Shown here in pieces: positions 33,905 to 42,485 of a stretch of 64,000 nucleotides of DNA. Under the pieces are notes generated by a model, which saw nothing but the letters and a program-made list of their open reading frames with translations, did no database searches and was not told the DNA's origin. Each line of letters starts with the position of its first letter. The first letter of the stretch is position 1. The stretch is from assembly GCF_963675985.1 (NCBI RefSeq), contig NZ_OY780958.1, forward strand, positions 372,001-436,000, written 5' to 3'. This stretch comes from an uncultured Roseibium sp. Lineage in GTDB: Bacteria > Pseudomonadota > Alphaproteobacteria > Rhizobiales > Stappiaceae. Made by a program: the position numbers and the translations under genes.

Positions 33905-34935
33905 CATCCATTCTGATTGTTACGGATGCCTGGCATCCGCAAATCAATGGCGTGGTGCGCTCGCTGGAGCGCACGGCAGAGGAACTGGTCGCCATGGGGG
34001 TCCGGGTCGCGTTTCTGACTCCGCAGGATTTCCGTACCCTGCCATGTCCGACCTATCCCGAAATCCGCCTGTCCCTGACCCATACCGGCACGGTGCGGCG
34101 GATGATCATCGAACATGCCTGCGATCATCTGCATATCGCAACCGAGGGACCTCTTGGCCTGATGGCGGCATCCGCCGCACGCAAGCTCGGTCAGCCGTTC
34201 ACGACCAGCTATCACACCCGCTTTCCCGAATATGTCTCCGCTCGGCTGCCGGTCCCGCTTTCCTGGTCCTATAGCTGGCTCCGGAGGTTCCATAATGCCG
34301 GGGTTGGCTGCATGGTCGCGACCCGGTCGCTGGAAGACGATCTGCGCGCGCGGGGTTTCAACAACCTGATGCGCTGGTCGCGCGGGGTCGATGAGACGAT
34401 CTTCAAACCCTATGGCGACTCCGTGCTGCCTGCTGATCTGCCGAGGCCGATCTTCATGAATGTCGGCCGGGTCGCCGTTGAAAAAAACATCAAGGCTTTT
34501 CTGGATCTCGATCTGCCGGGCACCAAGGTGGTGGTGGGCGCAGGGCCTCAGCTCGAATCCTTGAAGCGCGACTATCCGGAAACCCATTTCACCGGACCGA
34601 AAGTTGGAGAAGATCTGGCGCGCCACTATGCCTCGGCCGATGTCTTCGTGTTCCCGTCTCTGACGGACACCTTCGGCAACGTGCTCCTGGAGGCATTGGC
34701 CTGCGGGGTGCCGGTTGCGGCCTATCCGGTGATGGGCCCGCTCGATGTGATCGGCGATACCGGGGCAGGGGTGCTTTCCGACAACCTGCAGGAAGCGGCG
34801 CTTGCCGCGCTGGACGTTCCCAGAGACCATTGCCGAAAAATGGCTTTGAACTACACATGGGCCGCAAGCGCCCAGCAGTTTCTCGACAATGCCCGGCTTG
34901 CCCGGGACAGGGACGCTGTCGCCGCTGCGGCTTAA
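33901..34935 (+). CDS. Family 4 glycosyltransferase
   Basis: A 344-residue GT-B fold enzyme. ILIVTDAWHPQINGVVRSLERT at the N-terminus and HYASADVFVFPSLTDTFGNV with the E-x7-E type LLEALACGVPVAAYPVMGP near the C-terminus are characteristic of retaining GT4 enzymes. The start overlaps the stop of the LpxH-like gene by four bases, so the two are translationally coupled. Similar enzymes in alphaproteobacteria make glucuronosyl or glucosyl diacylglycerol; a membrane glycolipid role is plausible. Acceptor and sugar are not proved. Confidence 0.82.
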   Translation: MTSILIVTDAWHPQINGVVRSLERTAEELVAMGVRVAFLTPQDFRTLPCPTYPEIRLSLTHTGTVRRMIIEHACDHLHIATEGPLGLMAASAARKLGQPFTTSYHTRFPEYVSARLPVPLSWSYSWLRRFHNAGVGCMVATRSLEDDLRARGFNNLMRWSRGVDETIFKPYGDSVLPADLPRPIFMNVGRVAVEKNIKAFLDLDLPGTKVVVGAGPQLESLKRDYPETHFTGPKVGEDLARHYASADVFVFPSLTDTFGNVLLEALACGVPVAAYPVMGPLDVIGDTGAGVLSDNLQEAALAALDVPRDHCRKMALNYTWAASAQQFLDNARLARDRDAVAAAA

Positions 34936-35031
34936 GCCCGTCGGTTTTCCAATCGCCTGAATGGTGCTAGATCTTGATGTAGCCGGTCTTTCTGGCCGGG
35001 GGATTCTCTCATCTGTTCAGGAAAAGCGATC

Positions 35032-36021
35032 ATGACCGACTGCGTGTCGCGCGCCGATATCGATGCTGCCCGGAAGCGCCTGGAACCCCATGCCGTCAAG
35101 ACACCCTTGCTGCGGTTTCCGGTCCTGGACGAAGCGGTCGGCGCAACGGTCCTGGTCAAGCCGGAAAGCCTGCAGAGAACGGGATCCTTCAAGTTTCGCG
35201 GGGCCTTCAACCGGATCAGTCAGATCCCGGAATCCGACAGGTCCAGGGGCGTTGTGGCCTGTTCGTCGGGCAATCATGCACAGGGCGTGGCTGCCAGTGC
35301 CAAGATTCTCGGAATTCCGGCGACGATCGTCATGCCGGAGGATGCGCCGGCGATCAAACTGCAGCGGACGCGGGATTACGGGGCGACCATCGTCACCTAT
35401 GACCGGTCGAGCGAGGACAGGGACGCGATTGCCACCGAAATCTGCACCAGGACCGGTGCCGTTCTGGTGCATCCTTACAATGACCCGCAGGTGATTGCCG
35501 GACAGGGAACGGTCGGAGCCGAAATCGCGGAACAGGCAAGGGACCTGGGCGTTCTGCCGAATGTGGTGCTGGCCTGTACCGGCGGCGGCGGTCTGTCGAG
35601 CGGGATTGCGCTGGCCCTGGAAAGCGATCTGCCCGATGCCGTGTTTCAGACGGTCGAGCCGGAAGGCTTTGACGATTACGCGCGCTCGCTTGCCTGTGGA
35701 ACGCGGATTGCCAATGACAGGCTGTCAGGATCGGTCTGCGATGCCCTCATGTCGGCTATGCCGGGGGAAAACGGTTTTGCAATTCTGAAGCGTCTTGGTG
35801 TTCAGGGGCTGACGGTTTCGGATGACGATGTCCTTGCCGCCGTAGCGTTTGCCTTCACGGAACTGAAGCTTGTGGTCGAGCCGGGCGGAGCGGCGGCACT
35901 CGCCGCGGTCTTGTCCGGGAAGATCTCCACAGCGGGAAAGGTTATCGCCGTGGTGCTTACCGGCGGGAATATAGATCCTTCCATGATGCAGAGGGCGCTT
36001 GATAATAAGGGTTTCTTGTAA
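35032..36021 (+). CDS. Threonine/serine dehydratase (PLP fold II, no ACT domain)
   Basis: A 329-residue PLP enzyme. TGSFKFRGAFNRISQI carries the PLP Lys, SSGNHAQGVAASAKILGIP binds the substrate, and CTGGGGLSSGIALAL binds the phosphate. The chain ends without an ACT regulatory domain, so it is of the catabolic or serine-racemase-like short type rather than biosynthetic IlvA. ATG at 35032. The residue set cannot tell dehydratase from racemase. Upstream 96 bp separate it from the glycosyltransferase; downstream lies an AT-rich gap. Confidence 0.83.
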   Translation: MTDCVSRADIDAARKRLEPHAVKTPLLRFPVLDEAVGATVLVKPESLQRTGSFKFRGAFNRISQIPESDRSRGVVACSSGNHAQGVAASAKILGIPATIVMPEDAPAIKLQRTRDYGATIVTYDRSSEDRDAIATEICTRTGAVLVHPYNDPQVIAGQGTVGAEIAEQARDLGVLPNVVLACTGGGGLSSGIALALESDLPDAVFQTVEPEGFDDYARSLACGTRIANDRLSGSVCDALMSAMPGENGFAILKRLGVQGLTVSDDDVLAAVAFAFTELKLVVEPGGAAALAAVLSGKISTAGKVIAVVLTGGNIDPSMMQRALDNKGFL

Positions 36022-36396
36022 AATACATCGCAAAAAAGTTTTGTTTTCCGTTTTTGAAGATATTTCATAAATATGATTTTTATCACTTTGCGTAATTTCA
36101 AAGTGAAGATATGTATATTATTAATATGTAGGGATTAATCCAATTTTTTATCTTCATTTCAGTGGCTTTTCCCGACTGTATATCCTTTGATTTTCTTTTT
36201 GCTTCGCAATTCATTCGCTGAAATTAACTAAAGAATAAATATTGATGAGCTAAAGCCCTGCAGCAATGGTCGGTCGGCTTGTCGGGTTCTTTACAGATAT
36301 TTCCCGTCTTTGATCTGGCCGGCGATCGCGGATATCGGAAATCGGCCAGGCTGACCTACCCCCTGGCTTAGTTGCACGTATTTTTATGAGGAAGTG
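36022..36396 (+). promoter_or_regulatory. AT-rich leader of the globin-coupled chemoreceptor
   Basis: This 375-bp gap is very AT-rich between 36022 and 36250 and contains no supported gene. It probably holds the promoter of the globin-coupled receptor. No confident -35/-10 pair was identified. Confidence 0.35.
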
Positions 36397-37728
36397 ATGT
36401 CGGACCAAGGCATTCATGATCGCGTCAGGTTTTTAAAACTCTCCAGTGAGGACTATGAGATCGCCCGCTCAGTCTGGCCGTTTGTGAAGAGCAATCTGAA
36501 GCCGGTTCTCGAGGCTTTTTACGCCCATGTGGAAACGGTTCCCCATCTGGCCGGTCTCGTGGGCAAGGACCATTCGCGGCTTATGGCGGCGCAGGAGCGG
36601 CACTGGGAAAACCTGTTTACCTCCGGCGTCAGCGCTGAATACATGGAGAGCGCACAGCGTATCGGGCTTGCCCATGTGCGCATTGGTCTGGATCCGACCT
36701 GGTATATCGGCGGCTATTCCTTCTTCCTGAGTAATCTGATTAGCCTTTTTCAGCGGAAATACCGCTTTTCTTCCAGCAAGTCGGCCAAGGTGCTGCAGTC
36801 GATTACCAGGCTCATCATGCTGGATATGGATGTCGCCATCTCCACCTACCACGACAAGATGATCGCGGACGCGGAAGCCCGCGAAGAGGGCATCCGGCAG
36901 GCGATCCACGATTTCGACGGCGTCATGACTGAGGCGATGTCATCCTTCGGATCCGCTTCGAACGATATGGCCCAGACGTCGGAAAAACTTCTGTCAGCGG
37001 CAACCGACATCAACCAGCGCATGTCCAGAATGGAGCATTCCTCCGGGGAGACGGCAAACGGGGTTCAGTCGGGCGCCGCCGCTACGGAAGAAATGACCAG
37101 TTCAATCGAGGAAATCGGACGCCAGGCGGCCATGTCCAGCAGCGTGGCCCAGAAGGCGGTCGACGGTGCGCAAAAAACCAATCAGTCGGTTCAGGAACTG
37201 GCAACCGTTGCCGAGAAGGTCGGCTCTGTGATCGGTTTGATTTCGGAAATCGCGGAACAGACCAATCTTCTGGCCTTGAATGCCACCATTGAAGCTGCCC
37301 GGGCCGGCGAGATGGGCAGGGGATTTGCCGTCGTCGCCGCGGAAGTGAAGGACCTCGCCGGGCAAACGACCAAGGCGACCGAAGAGATTACCGACCAGAT
37401 TGCCGCGATTCAGCGCGCGACGCGGCAATCGGCGCGCGATATCGAGGAAATCACGGAAACCATCAACCAGGTTTCGGAGATCGCGACCAATATCGCGTCT
37501 GCCGTCGAAGAGCAGACGGCGGCGGCTTCCGAGATCTCGCAGAATGTTCAGATTGCAGCGTCCGGTGCCCGGGACTTCTCCCAGGAAATCATGGCCGTGC
37601 GGAGCACTTTGGGTGAATCGGAACACTCCGCCGGTAATGTGTCGGAAATGTCCGGCCATTTGAAAAGCCATGCCGAGCGCCTGGAGCTGGAAGCCAGGTC
37701 CTTCTTCAGCAAGGTCCAGGCCCGGTAA
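36397..37728 (+). CDS. Globin-coupled chemoreceptor (HemAT-like aerotaxis transducer)
   Basis: A 443-residue soluble transducer with no membrane helices. Residues 15-160 form a protoglobin domain; the proximal haem ligand is His93 in RIGLAHVRIGLDPTWYIGGY. The C-terminal half is an MCP signalling bundle with the tip EIAEQTNLLALNATIEAARA. It should bind O2 through haem and signal to CheA from the cytoplasm. ATG at 36397 follows GAGG. It is convergent with a cheZ gene, and a bidirectional terminator separates them. Confidence 0.9.
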   Translation: MSDQGIHDRVRFLKLSSEDYEIARSVWPFVKSNLKPVLEAFYAHVETVPHLAGLVGKDHSRLMAAQERHWENLFTSGVSAEYMESAQRIGLAHVRIGLDPTWYIGGYSFFLSNLISLFQRKYRFSSSKSAKVLQSITRLIMLDMDVAISTYHDKMIADAEAREEGIRQAIHDFDGVMTEAMSSFGSASNDMAQTSEKLLSAATDINQRMSRMEHSSGETANGVQSGAAATEEMTSSIEEIGRQAAMSSSVAQKAVDGAQKTNQSVQELATVAEKVGSVIGLISEIAEQTNLLALNATIEAARAGEMGRGFAVVAAEVKDLAGQTTKATEEITDQIAAIQRATRQSARDIEEITETINQVSEIATNIASAVEEQTAAASEISQNVQIAASGARDFSQEIMAVRSTLGESEHSAGNVSEMSGHLKSHAERLELEARSFFSKVQAR

Positions 37729-37765
37729 CCCGAACGGGCAATCCTCGGTCGACAACGACACAAAA

Positions 37766-37791
37766 AAAGGCGCCTTGGTTTCGGCGCCTTT
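37766..37791. terminator. Bidirectional terminator between chemoreceptor and cheZ
   Basis: AAAGGCGCC (37766-37774) and GGCGCCTTT (37783-37791) pair perfectly. A run of A residues precedes and a run of T residues follows, so it can act for both convergent genes. Confidence 0.85.
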
Positions 37792-37814
37792 TTGGTGTTC
37801 GGAACGAAGTCAGA

Positions 37815-38993
37815 TCAGTTGAACAACGCTTGCCGTTCGGCCTCTGACAGATCTTCCAGCGGATCCTTGGCTTCCGCTTTGGCGCCTTCTTCTTCGGCCT
37901 GCTCCCAATCTGCATCGGCGGCGGCTTCGGTCGCTTCCGCGTCGAACAGCTTGTCGATTGCCTCTTCGTCGAGGACTTCGGCATCCAAATCGGACTCCGC
38001 TTCGGACGTTTCGACAGGCGGAATATCGTCGTCTGCTGCCGCTTCCGCCATCGAAACGTCTTCGCCGTCGTCTGAGGCGTCCGGTCCGAACATGTCGTCG
38101 ATCGCGGCGGCGTCCATCACGTCGTCGGCGCCGTCGTCCGCAGCCATGAGGGCTTCGATGTCGGCTTCGCTGGCAACCGATTCGTTCGCGTGGCCAGCAT
38201 CCGGCTGGATGTCGGCTTCGGAGGGCGCGGAATGAGCCTTGCGCGTTTCCTCCATGGCGGCGTCCAGAACGTCTCCGGAAACGGCCATCAGTTCGTCGAC
38301 GTTGGTCTGGCTGACGCCCTTGCCTTCCATCTGCGGCCCGTTCAGCAGATGGGCGTCGGGTCGGGTGTCTTCCGGGCCGGCGGTGTCGTCGGCTTCGTGA
38401 TCCTCGATCCCCCAGATGCTGATCATCAGGTTGATGCGGCTTTCCAGGTAACGCAGAACCTGCACCACCTTCGTGGTCCGCTGGCCGGTCAGGTCCTGGA
38501 ACGAGCAGGCCATGAAGATCTCGGTTGCCTTGGCATCGATATCGTCGCAGACGCTGTCTTCGGCCCCCTGTTCGCGGAGCGTCCAGGCTTTTTCCTGGAT
38601 CTGCTCGGCCGCTTCCAGGATCGACTGGGTCGCGCCTTCGGTCTGGGTTACGATCGCGTCGAGTTCGTGCGAGGCGTCGGTAAAGCGGTTGGTGTGCTCG
38701 CCTTCCTGCTTGATATTGGCGATTTCGAGCTTGGTGCGCTCGATCGCGTCATGCATTTCGGCAATATCCAGCCGGATCCGGTCCAGGTCCGGAACCTTCC
38801 GCTGCCGGGTCATGCTATTCTCAAGGCGGTGAATCGCTGCGAGAATTTCCTGCGTTTCCGGCGTCTGGTTGCGCTTTACAAACTCGGCCAGGAACCGTCT
38901 GCCCCGATCGGACTCCATAAGCGTCTGCTCAAGGGTCCGGTACTCGAGCTCTCCGATTGATTCCGGCTCCGTCTGTGCTTCCTGAGTCTGCAT
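37815..38993 (-). CDS. cheZ: CheZ-like CheY-P phosphatase with acidic C-terminal extension
   Basis: A 392-residue protein. The first 200 residues are long helices ending in ACSFQDLTGQRTTKVVQVLR, where Asp167 and Gln171 match Asp143 and Gln147 of Escherichia coli CheZ that promote CheY-P hydrolysis. The last 170 residues are rich in Asp, Glu and Ala and of low complexity, with repeated ADIEALMAADD and AIDDMFGPDA segments that may bind CheY. Remote CheZ homologues of this kind are known in alphaproteobacteria. It is alone, without a che operon in the window, and faces the globin-coupled receptor. Confidence 0.82.
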   Translation of the reverse strand: MQTQEAQTEPESIGELEYRTLEQTLMESDRGRRFLAEFVKRNQTPETQEILAAIHRLENSMTRQRKVPDLDRIRLDIAEMHDAIERTKLEIANIKQEGEHTNRFTDASHELDAIVTQTEGATQSILEAAEQIQEKAWTLREQGAEDSVCDDIDAKATEIFMACSFQDLTGQRTTKVVQVLRYLESRINLMISIWGIEDHEADDTAGPEDTRPDAHLLNGPQMEGKGVSQTNVDELMAVSGDVLDAAMEETRKAHSAPSEADIQPDAGHANESVASEADIEALMAADDGADDVMDAAAIDDMFGPDASDDGEDVSMAEAAADDDIPPVETSEAESDLDAEVLDEEAIDKLFDAEATEAAADADWEQAEEEGAKAEAKDPLEDLSEAERQALFN

Positions 38994-39111
38994 CTGAATC
39001 TTTTCTCAGCTTGCCATGGGTCACAAATAGCCGTAACTCGGACGACTTCCCGATCAGCCTAAAGGCACAATCGTTAACATTGCTTTAGGCGGTCCGACGG
39101 ATTGAAGAATT

Positions 39112-40287
39112 ATGCCAGAAACAAAGACAGGCCTTCCGGGATGGGTCGGCGCTTTATTTGCCAGCCATTTTCTCGGATTCGGCCTTTTTCTGCCGTTCTT
39201 TCCGCTTGTCTTGGAGGCGCGCGGTTTAACTGTCGATGAAATTGGTTTTGTCCTTGGCCTCAGCACCGTTGTCCGGATTGCGGCCAATCCGGTCCTGACG
39301 AACCTGTCCGACAGGAGTGGTCGGCGCCGGATCTCCATTTTTGCCTATTCCGTTTTGAGCGGACTGTTCCTTGGCGGATTTGCCGCCACCAGCGGCATCA
39401 CCAGCGCCTGGGTGATGGTTGCCGGCCTGATGGCCTTCTGGTCGCCCATCGTTCCGTTGTGCGACGCCTATGCCCTGGATGTCGCCCGCAACACAGGGGC
39501 GGACTATGCGCGTATGCGGCTATGGGGATCAGTCGCCTTCGTGGTCGCCAACCTGGGTGGCGGCTGGCTGGTTTCTGTGGGGAGCCCGCTGCTCCTGGTT
39601 GCCGGTCTTGCTGTGAGTGTCCTGTCGACCGGGGTCGTTGCCATCTGCCTGCCCGGACAGACGTCCCGCCACGAAGAGGAGCAAGCCGAGCCGGACAAAC
39701 CGGTAGCCGTGTTCAGATCACCCTGGTTTGTGGCAGTCCTGTGGATCGGCGGGTTGCTGCAGGCAACCCACGCCGCCTATTACGGCTTTAGTACGCTCTA
39801 CTGGGTAAATGCCGGCATCGACAAACTGTCGATCGGCTTTTTGTGGGCGATCGGGGTCGTGGCCGAGATTGCCCTGTTTTTTGCCGCCAAGCGCCTGAAC
39901 CCGCACTTCGGCCCTCTCCAGTTCCTGATGATCGCGGCGGGTGGCTCCATCGTTCGCTGGGGCCTGTTTCCCTTCGCCGAGGATCTGGCGGCGATTGCGG
40001 TTCTCCAGATCCTGCACGCGATTTCCTTTGGGGCGGCCCATCTTGGTGCGGTCAGCCTTCTGTCGAAGGTCGTGCCGCGGAAATGGTCCGCCACAGGACA
40101 GGGGCTTTTGTCGACGTCCAGCGGGCTGCAGCTTGCGATCGGTCTGGCCATTTGCGGACCGCTCTACAATCTCAATCCCGGCTATCCGTTCTGGGTCATG
40201 GCCCTGGCCGCGGGTGTGGCGCTTGCTGCGCTTCTGATCCTGCGGCCTCTGCTTGCTGAAAAACTGCAGGCGGCAGAGCGGGCCTGA
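39112..40287 (+). CDS. MFS transporter (HcaT/MFS_1-like)
   Basis: A 391-residue inner-membrane protein with 12 predicted helices. PVLTNLSDRSGRRRISIFAYS contains the loop 2-3 signature, and the N-terminus SHFLGFGLFLPFFPLVLEARGL and YARMRLWGSVAFVVANLGGGWL match the phenylpropionate-type MFS branch. Substrate unknown; HcaT homology is only at family level. It is divergent from cheZ over 118 bp. Confidence 0.8.
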   Translation: MPETKTGLPGWVGALFASHFLGFGLFLPFFPLVLEARGLTVDEIGFVLGLSTVVRIAANPVLTNLSDRSGRRRISIFAYSVLSGLFLGGFAATSGITSAWVMVAGLMAFWSPIVPLCDAYALDVARNTGADYARMRLWGSVAFVVANLGGGWLVSVGSPLLLVAGLAVSVLSTGVVAICLPGQTSRHEEEQAEPDKPVAVFRSPWFVAVLWIGGLLQATHAAYYGFSTLYWVNAGIDKLSIGFLWAIGVVAEIALFFAAKRLNPHFGPLQFLMIAAGGSIVRWGLFPFAEDLAAIAVLQILHAISFGAAHLGAVSLLSKVVPRKWSATGQGLLSTSSGLQLAIGLAICGPLYNLNPGYPFWVMALAAGVALAALLILRPLLAEKLQAAERA

Positions 40288-40317
40288 TTTGTCGGTAAAA
40301 AGGATTGCCCGACCGGC

Positions 40318-41301
40318 TCAGCCCCAGAGAGCCGGTTCGGGCGGGTAAAGCAGGCTGCCTTCGAATTTCAGTCCCGGTTCACGGTCCTGCGTTAACAGCA
40401 GCGGGCCGTCGAGATCCACGTAGTCTGCAGTCTGTGCCAGCAGCATGGCGGGTGCCATGGCAAGCGACGTGCCGAGCATGCAGCCAATCATGGTCTTGAA
40501 CCCGTGTGCCCGTGCGTCCTCCAGAAGCAGGAGGGCTTCGGTCAGCCCTCCGGCCTTGTCGAGCTTGATGTTCACCGCGTCATAGCGCTTGCGCAGGGTG
40601 GCTAGATCCTTGCGGGTATGCAGGCTTTCATCCGCACAGACGGTGACCGGGCGCTCCAGGCGCTCCAGGGCGCCGTCATCGTTCGCCGGCAGCGGCTGTT
40701 CGATGAGTTCGACGCCGGTTTCCAGGCAGGCGGCCATGTTTTCGGCAAAGCAGCTTTCGTTCCAGGCTTCGTTGGCATCGATGATCAGACGTGCATCGGG
40801 GGCATTGGCGCGCACGGCGCGGATGCGTTCCGGATCGCCGGATCCGGCGAGCTTGACTTTCAACAAAGGCCGGGAGGCCGCCTTGCGGGCCGCCTCCGCC
40901 ATGGTCTCGGGCGTGCCGACGCTGATGGTGTAGGCGGTCGTGACCGGCTTCAGCGCGGCCAGGCCTGCGAGATCCGCTGCCGTTTTCCCCGACTTCTTCG
41001 CTTCAAGATCCCAGAAGGCGCAGTCGACCGCGTTGCGGGCCGCACCTGCGGGCATTGCGTCCTGCAGCTCCGCCCGGGTCAGTCCGGCTTCAATGTCGGG
41101 GGCGATCGCCCTGATCTGGTCGGCCACGGTATCGAGGCTTTCGCCGTAGCGGGCGTAGGGAACGCATTCGCCGTGAGCCCGGACGGAGCCGTCGCTCAGG
41201 ATAACGACGAGGACTTCGGCGTGGGTGCGGCTGCCGCGGGAAATGGCGAACCCGCCCGCGATCTCGAAACGTTCGGTTTCCAGGCTGACGGAGATGCTCA
41301 T
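40318..41301 (-). CDS. dgcA: N-acetyl-D-glutamate racemase/dipeptide epimerase family enzyme DgcA
   Basis: A 327-residue enolase-superfamily protein. The catalytic lysines are in LLKVKLAG and VNIKLDKAGG; metal ligands are in IIDANEAW, ELIEQPLP and VCADESLH. This matches the L-Ala-D/L-Glu epimerase family. Its start overlaps the stop of the DUF1611 gene by four bases, the gene order of the DgcN-DgcA pair that converts D-glutamate through N-acetyl-D-glutamate in marine proteobacteria. The precise substrate is inferred from that pairing; muropeptide dipeptide epimerisation is the alternative. Confidence 0.83.
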   Translation of the reverse strand: MSISVSLETERFEIAGGFAISRGSRTHAEVLVVILSDGSVRAHGECVPYARYGESLDTVADQIRAIAPDIEAGLTRAELQDAMPAGAARNAVDCAFWDLEAKKSGKTAADLAGLAALKPVTTAYTISVGTPETMAEAARKAASRPLLKVKLAGSGDPERIRAVRANAPDARLIIDANEAWNESCFAENMAACLETGVELIEQPLPANDDGALERLERPVTVCADESLHTRKDLATLRKRYDAVNIKLDKAGGLTEALLLLEDARAHGFKTMIGCMLGTSLAMAPAMLLAQTADYVDLDGPLLLTQDREPGLKFEGSLLYPPEPALWG

Positions 41302-42311
41302 GGGGCACCGTATTCCGATACGATCTGATCGACGATTGCGTCCATGCCGAAGCGGACCGGATCGGTGGCCGGCAGTCCGTGTTCCTCGCCAATCTTGGCC
41401 AGATAGCCCCAGGCTTCTGATTCGCCCATGGCGGCGGTATTCACCGCGATTCCGATGCAATGGATGTCCGGATTGGTCAGCTTGCCGCATTGGATGGTCA
41501 GGTCGATAACCTGCTGAATGCTCGGCAGGGGCGTCTGCACGCCGCGCATGTTGGTCCGGGTGGGTTCATGGCAGACGATGAAGGCATCGGGCTGGGACCC
41601 GTGCAGAAGACCCAGCGTCACGCCGGCAAAGGAGGGGTGGAACAGGGATCCCTGACCCTCGATGATCTGCCAGTGGTCGTCATCGGTTGCGGGCGAAATC
41701 CATTCGGCCGCTCCGGAGATGAAATCGGCGACGACTGCGTCCAGCGCCACGCCACGGCCGGAGATGAAGACACCGGTCTGGCCGGTGGCGCAGAAGCTGC
41801 TCTTGTAGCCGCGCTCGACCATTGCCTTGTCCATGGCAAGGGCGGTGTATTTCTTGCCGACCGAGCAGTCGGTTCCGACCGCCAGGATCCGCTTGCCGCT
41901 GCGCTTGGTGCCCTTGCCGGTGGCAAAGGTCTCGTTGGAGTGGCGGGCATCGTAAAGGTTCCGGCCGGTCCGTTCCGCGGCTTCGCGGATGGCATCGACG
42001 CTTGCGAGGCGGACATGCAGACCGCTGGCGACATCCATGCCGGCTTCAAGCGCCTCAACGATCGACGAGACCCAGTGTTCGGGCAGGCGTCCGCCTGCAT
42101 TCACGGCGCCGACGATCATCGTCTTTGCCCCTTTTTCGGCCGCATCGGCGATGGTTATGTCGGGCAGGCCCGTGTCCGCTACGCAGCCGTCCAGACGATT
42201 CTGGCCCAGGCACCAGTCCTTCCTCCAGTCGACGATGCCGGTGGCCGTCTTGGCCGCCAGCGCATCGGGAACGTCTCCGAGAAACAAAAGATAAGGATGC
42301 TTGATTTCCAT
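41298..42311 (-). CDS. dgcN: DgcN (DUF1611) N-acetyltransferase/P-loop protein
   Basis: A 337-residue protein of the DUF1611 family. A Rossmann-like N-terminal half (YLLFLGDVPDALAAKTATGI, IVGAVNAGGRLPEHW) is followed by a P-loop domain with AVGTDCSVGKKYTALAMDKA, GQTGVFISGRGVALDAVVADF and IIEGQGSLFHPSFAG. Family members in marine proteobacteria acetylate D-glutamate and pair with DgcA. ATG at 42311 starts close to the family N-terminus; a longer frame to 42380 is not needed. It should be the first gene of the dgcN-dgcA operon. Confidence 0.83.
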   Translation of the reverse strand: MEIKHPYLLFLGDVPDALAAKTATGIVDWRKDWCLGQNRLDGCVADTGLPDITIADAAEKGAKTMIVGAVNAGGRLPEHWVSSIVEALEAGMDVASGLHVRLASVDAIREAAERTGRNLYDARHSNETFATGKGTKRSGKRILAVGTDCSVGKKYTALAMDKAMVERGYKSSFCATGQTGVFISGRGVALDAVVADFISGAAEWISPATDDDHWQIIEGQGSLFHPSFAGVTLGLLHGSQPDAFIVCHEPTRTNMRGVQTPLPSIQQVIDLTIQCGKLTNPDIHCIGIAVNTAAMGESEAWGYLAKIGEEHGLPATDPVRFGMDAIVDQIVSEYGAP

Positions 42312-42485
42312 GGTGTATATTTCCGGTTTTGGGGCGGAACCGTCCGGTAATCGGGTATTTTGATCACGCTCGCGTGCCAATTTCCGATTGTCGTCCGGTT
42401 CAGGGGGCCCATGTCTGGACGATGAACTCTGCTCTCAGGTATAGGAGGGAGTGCATCCGAGCGACAAGGGGGTCATGCAGCCTCA

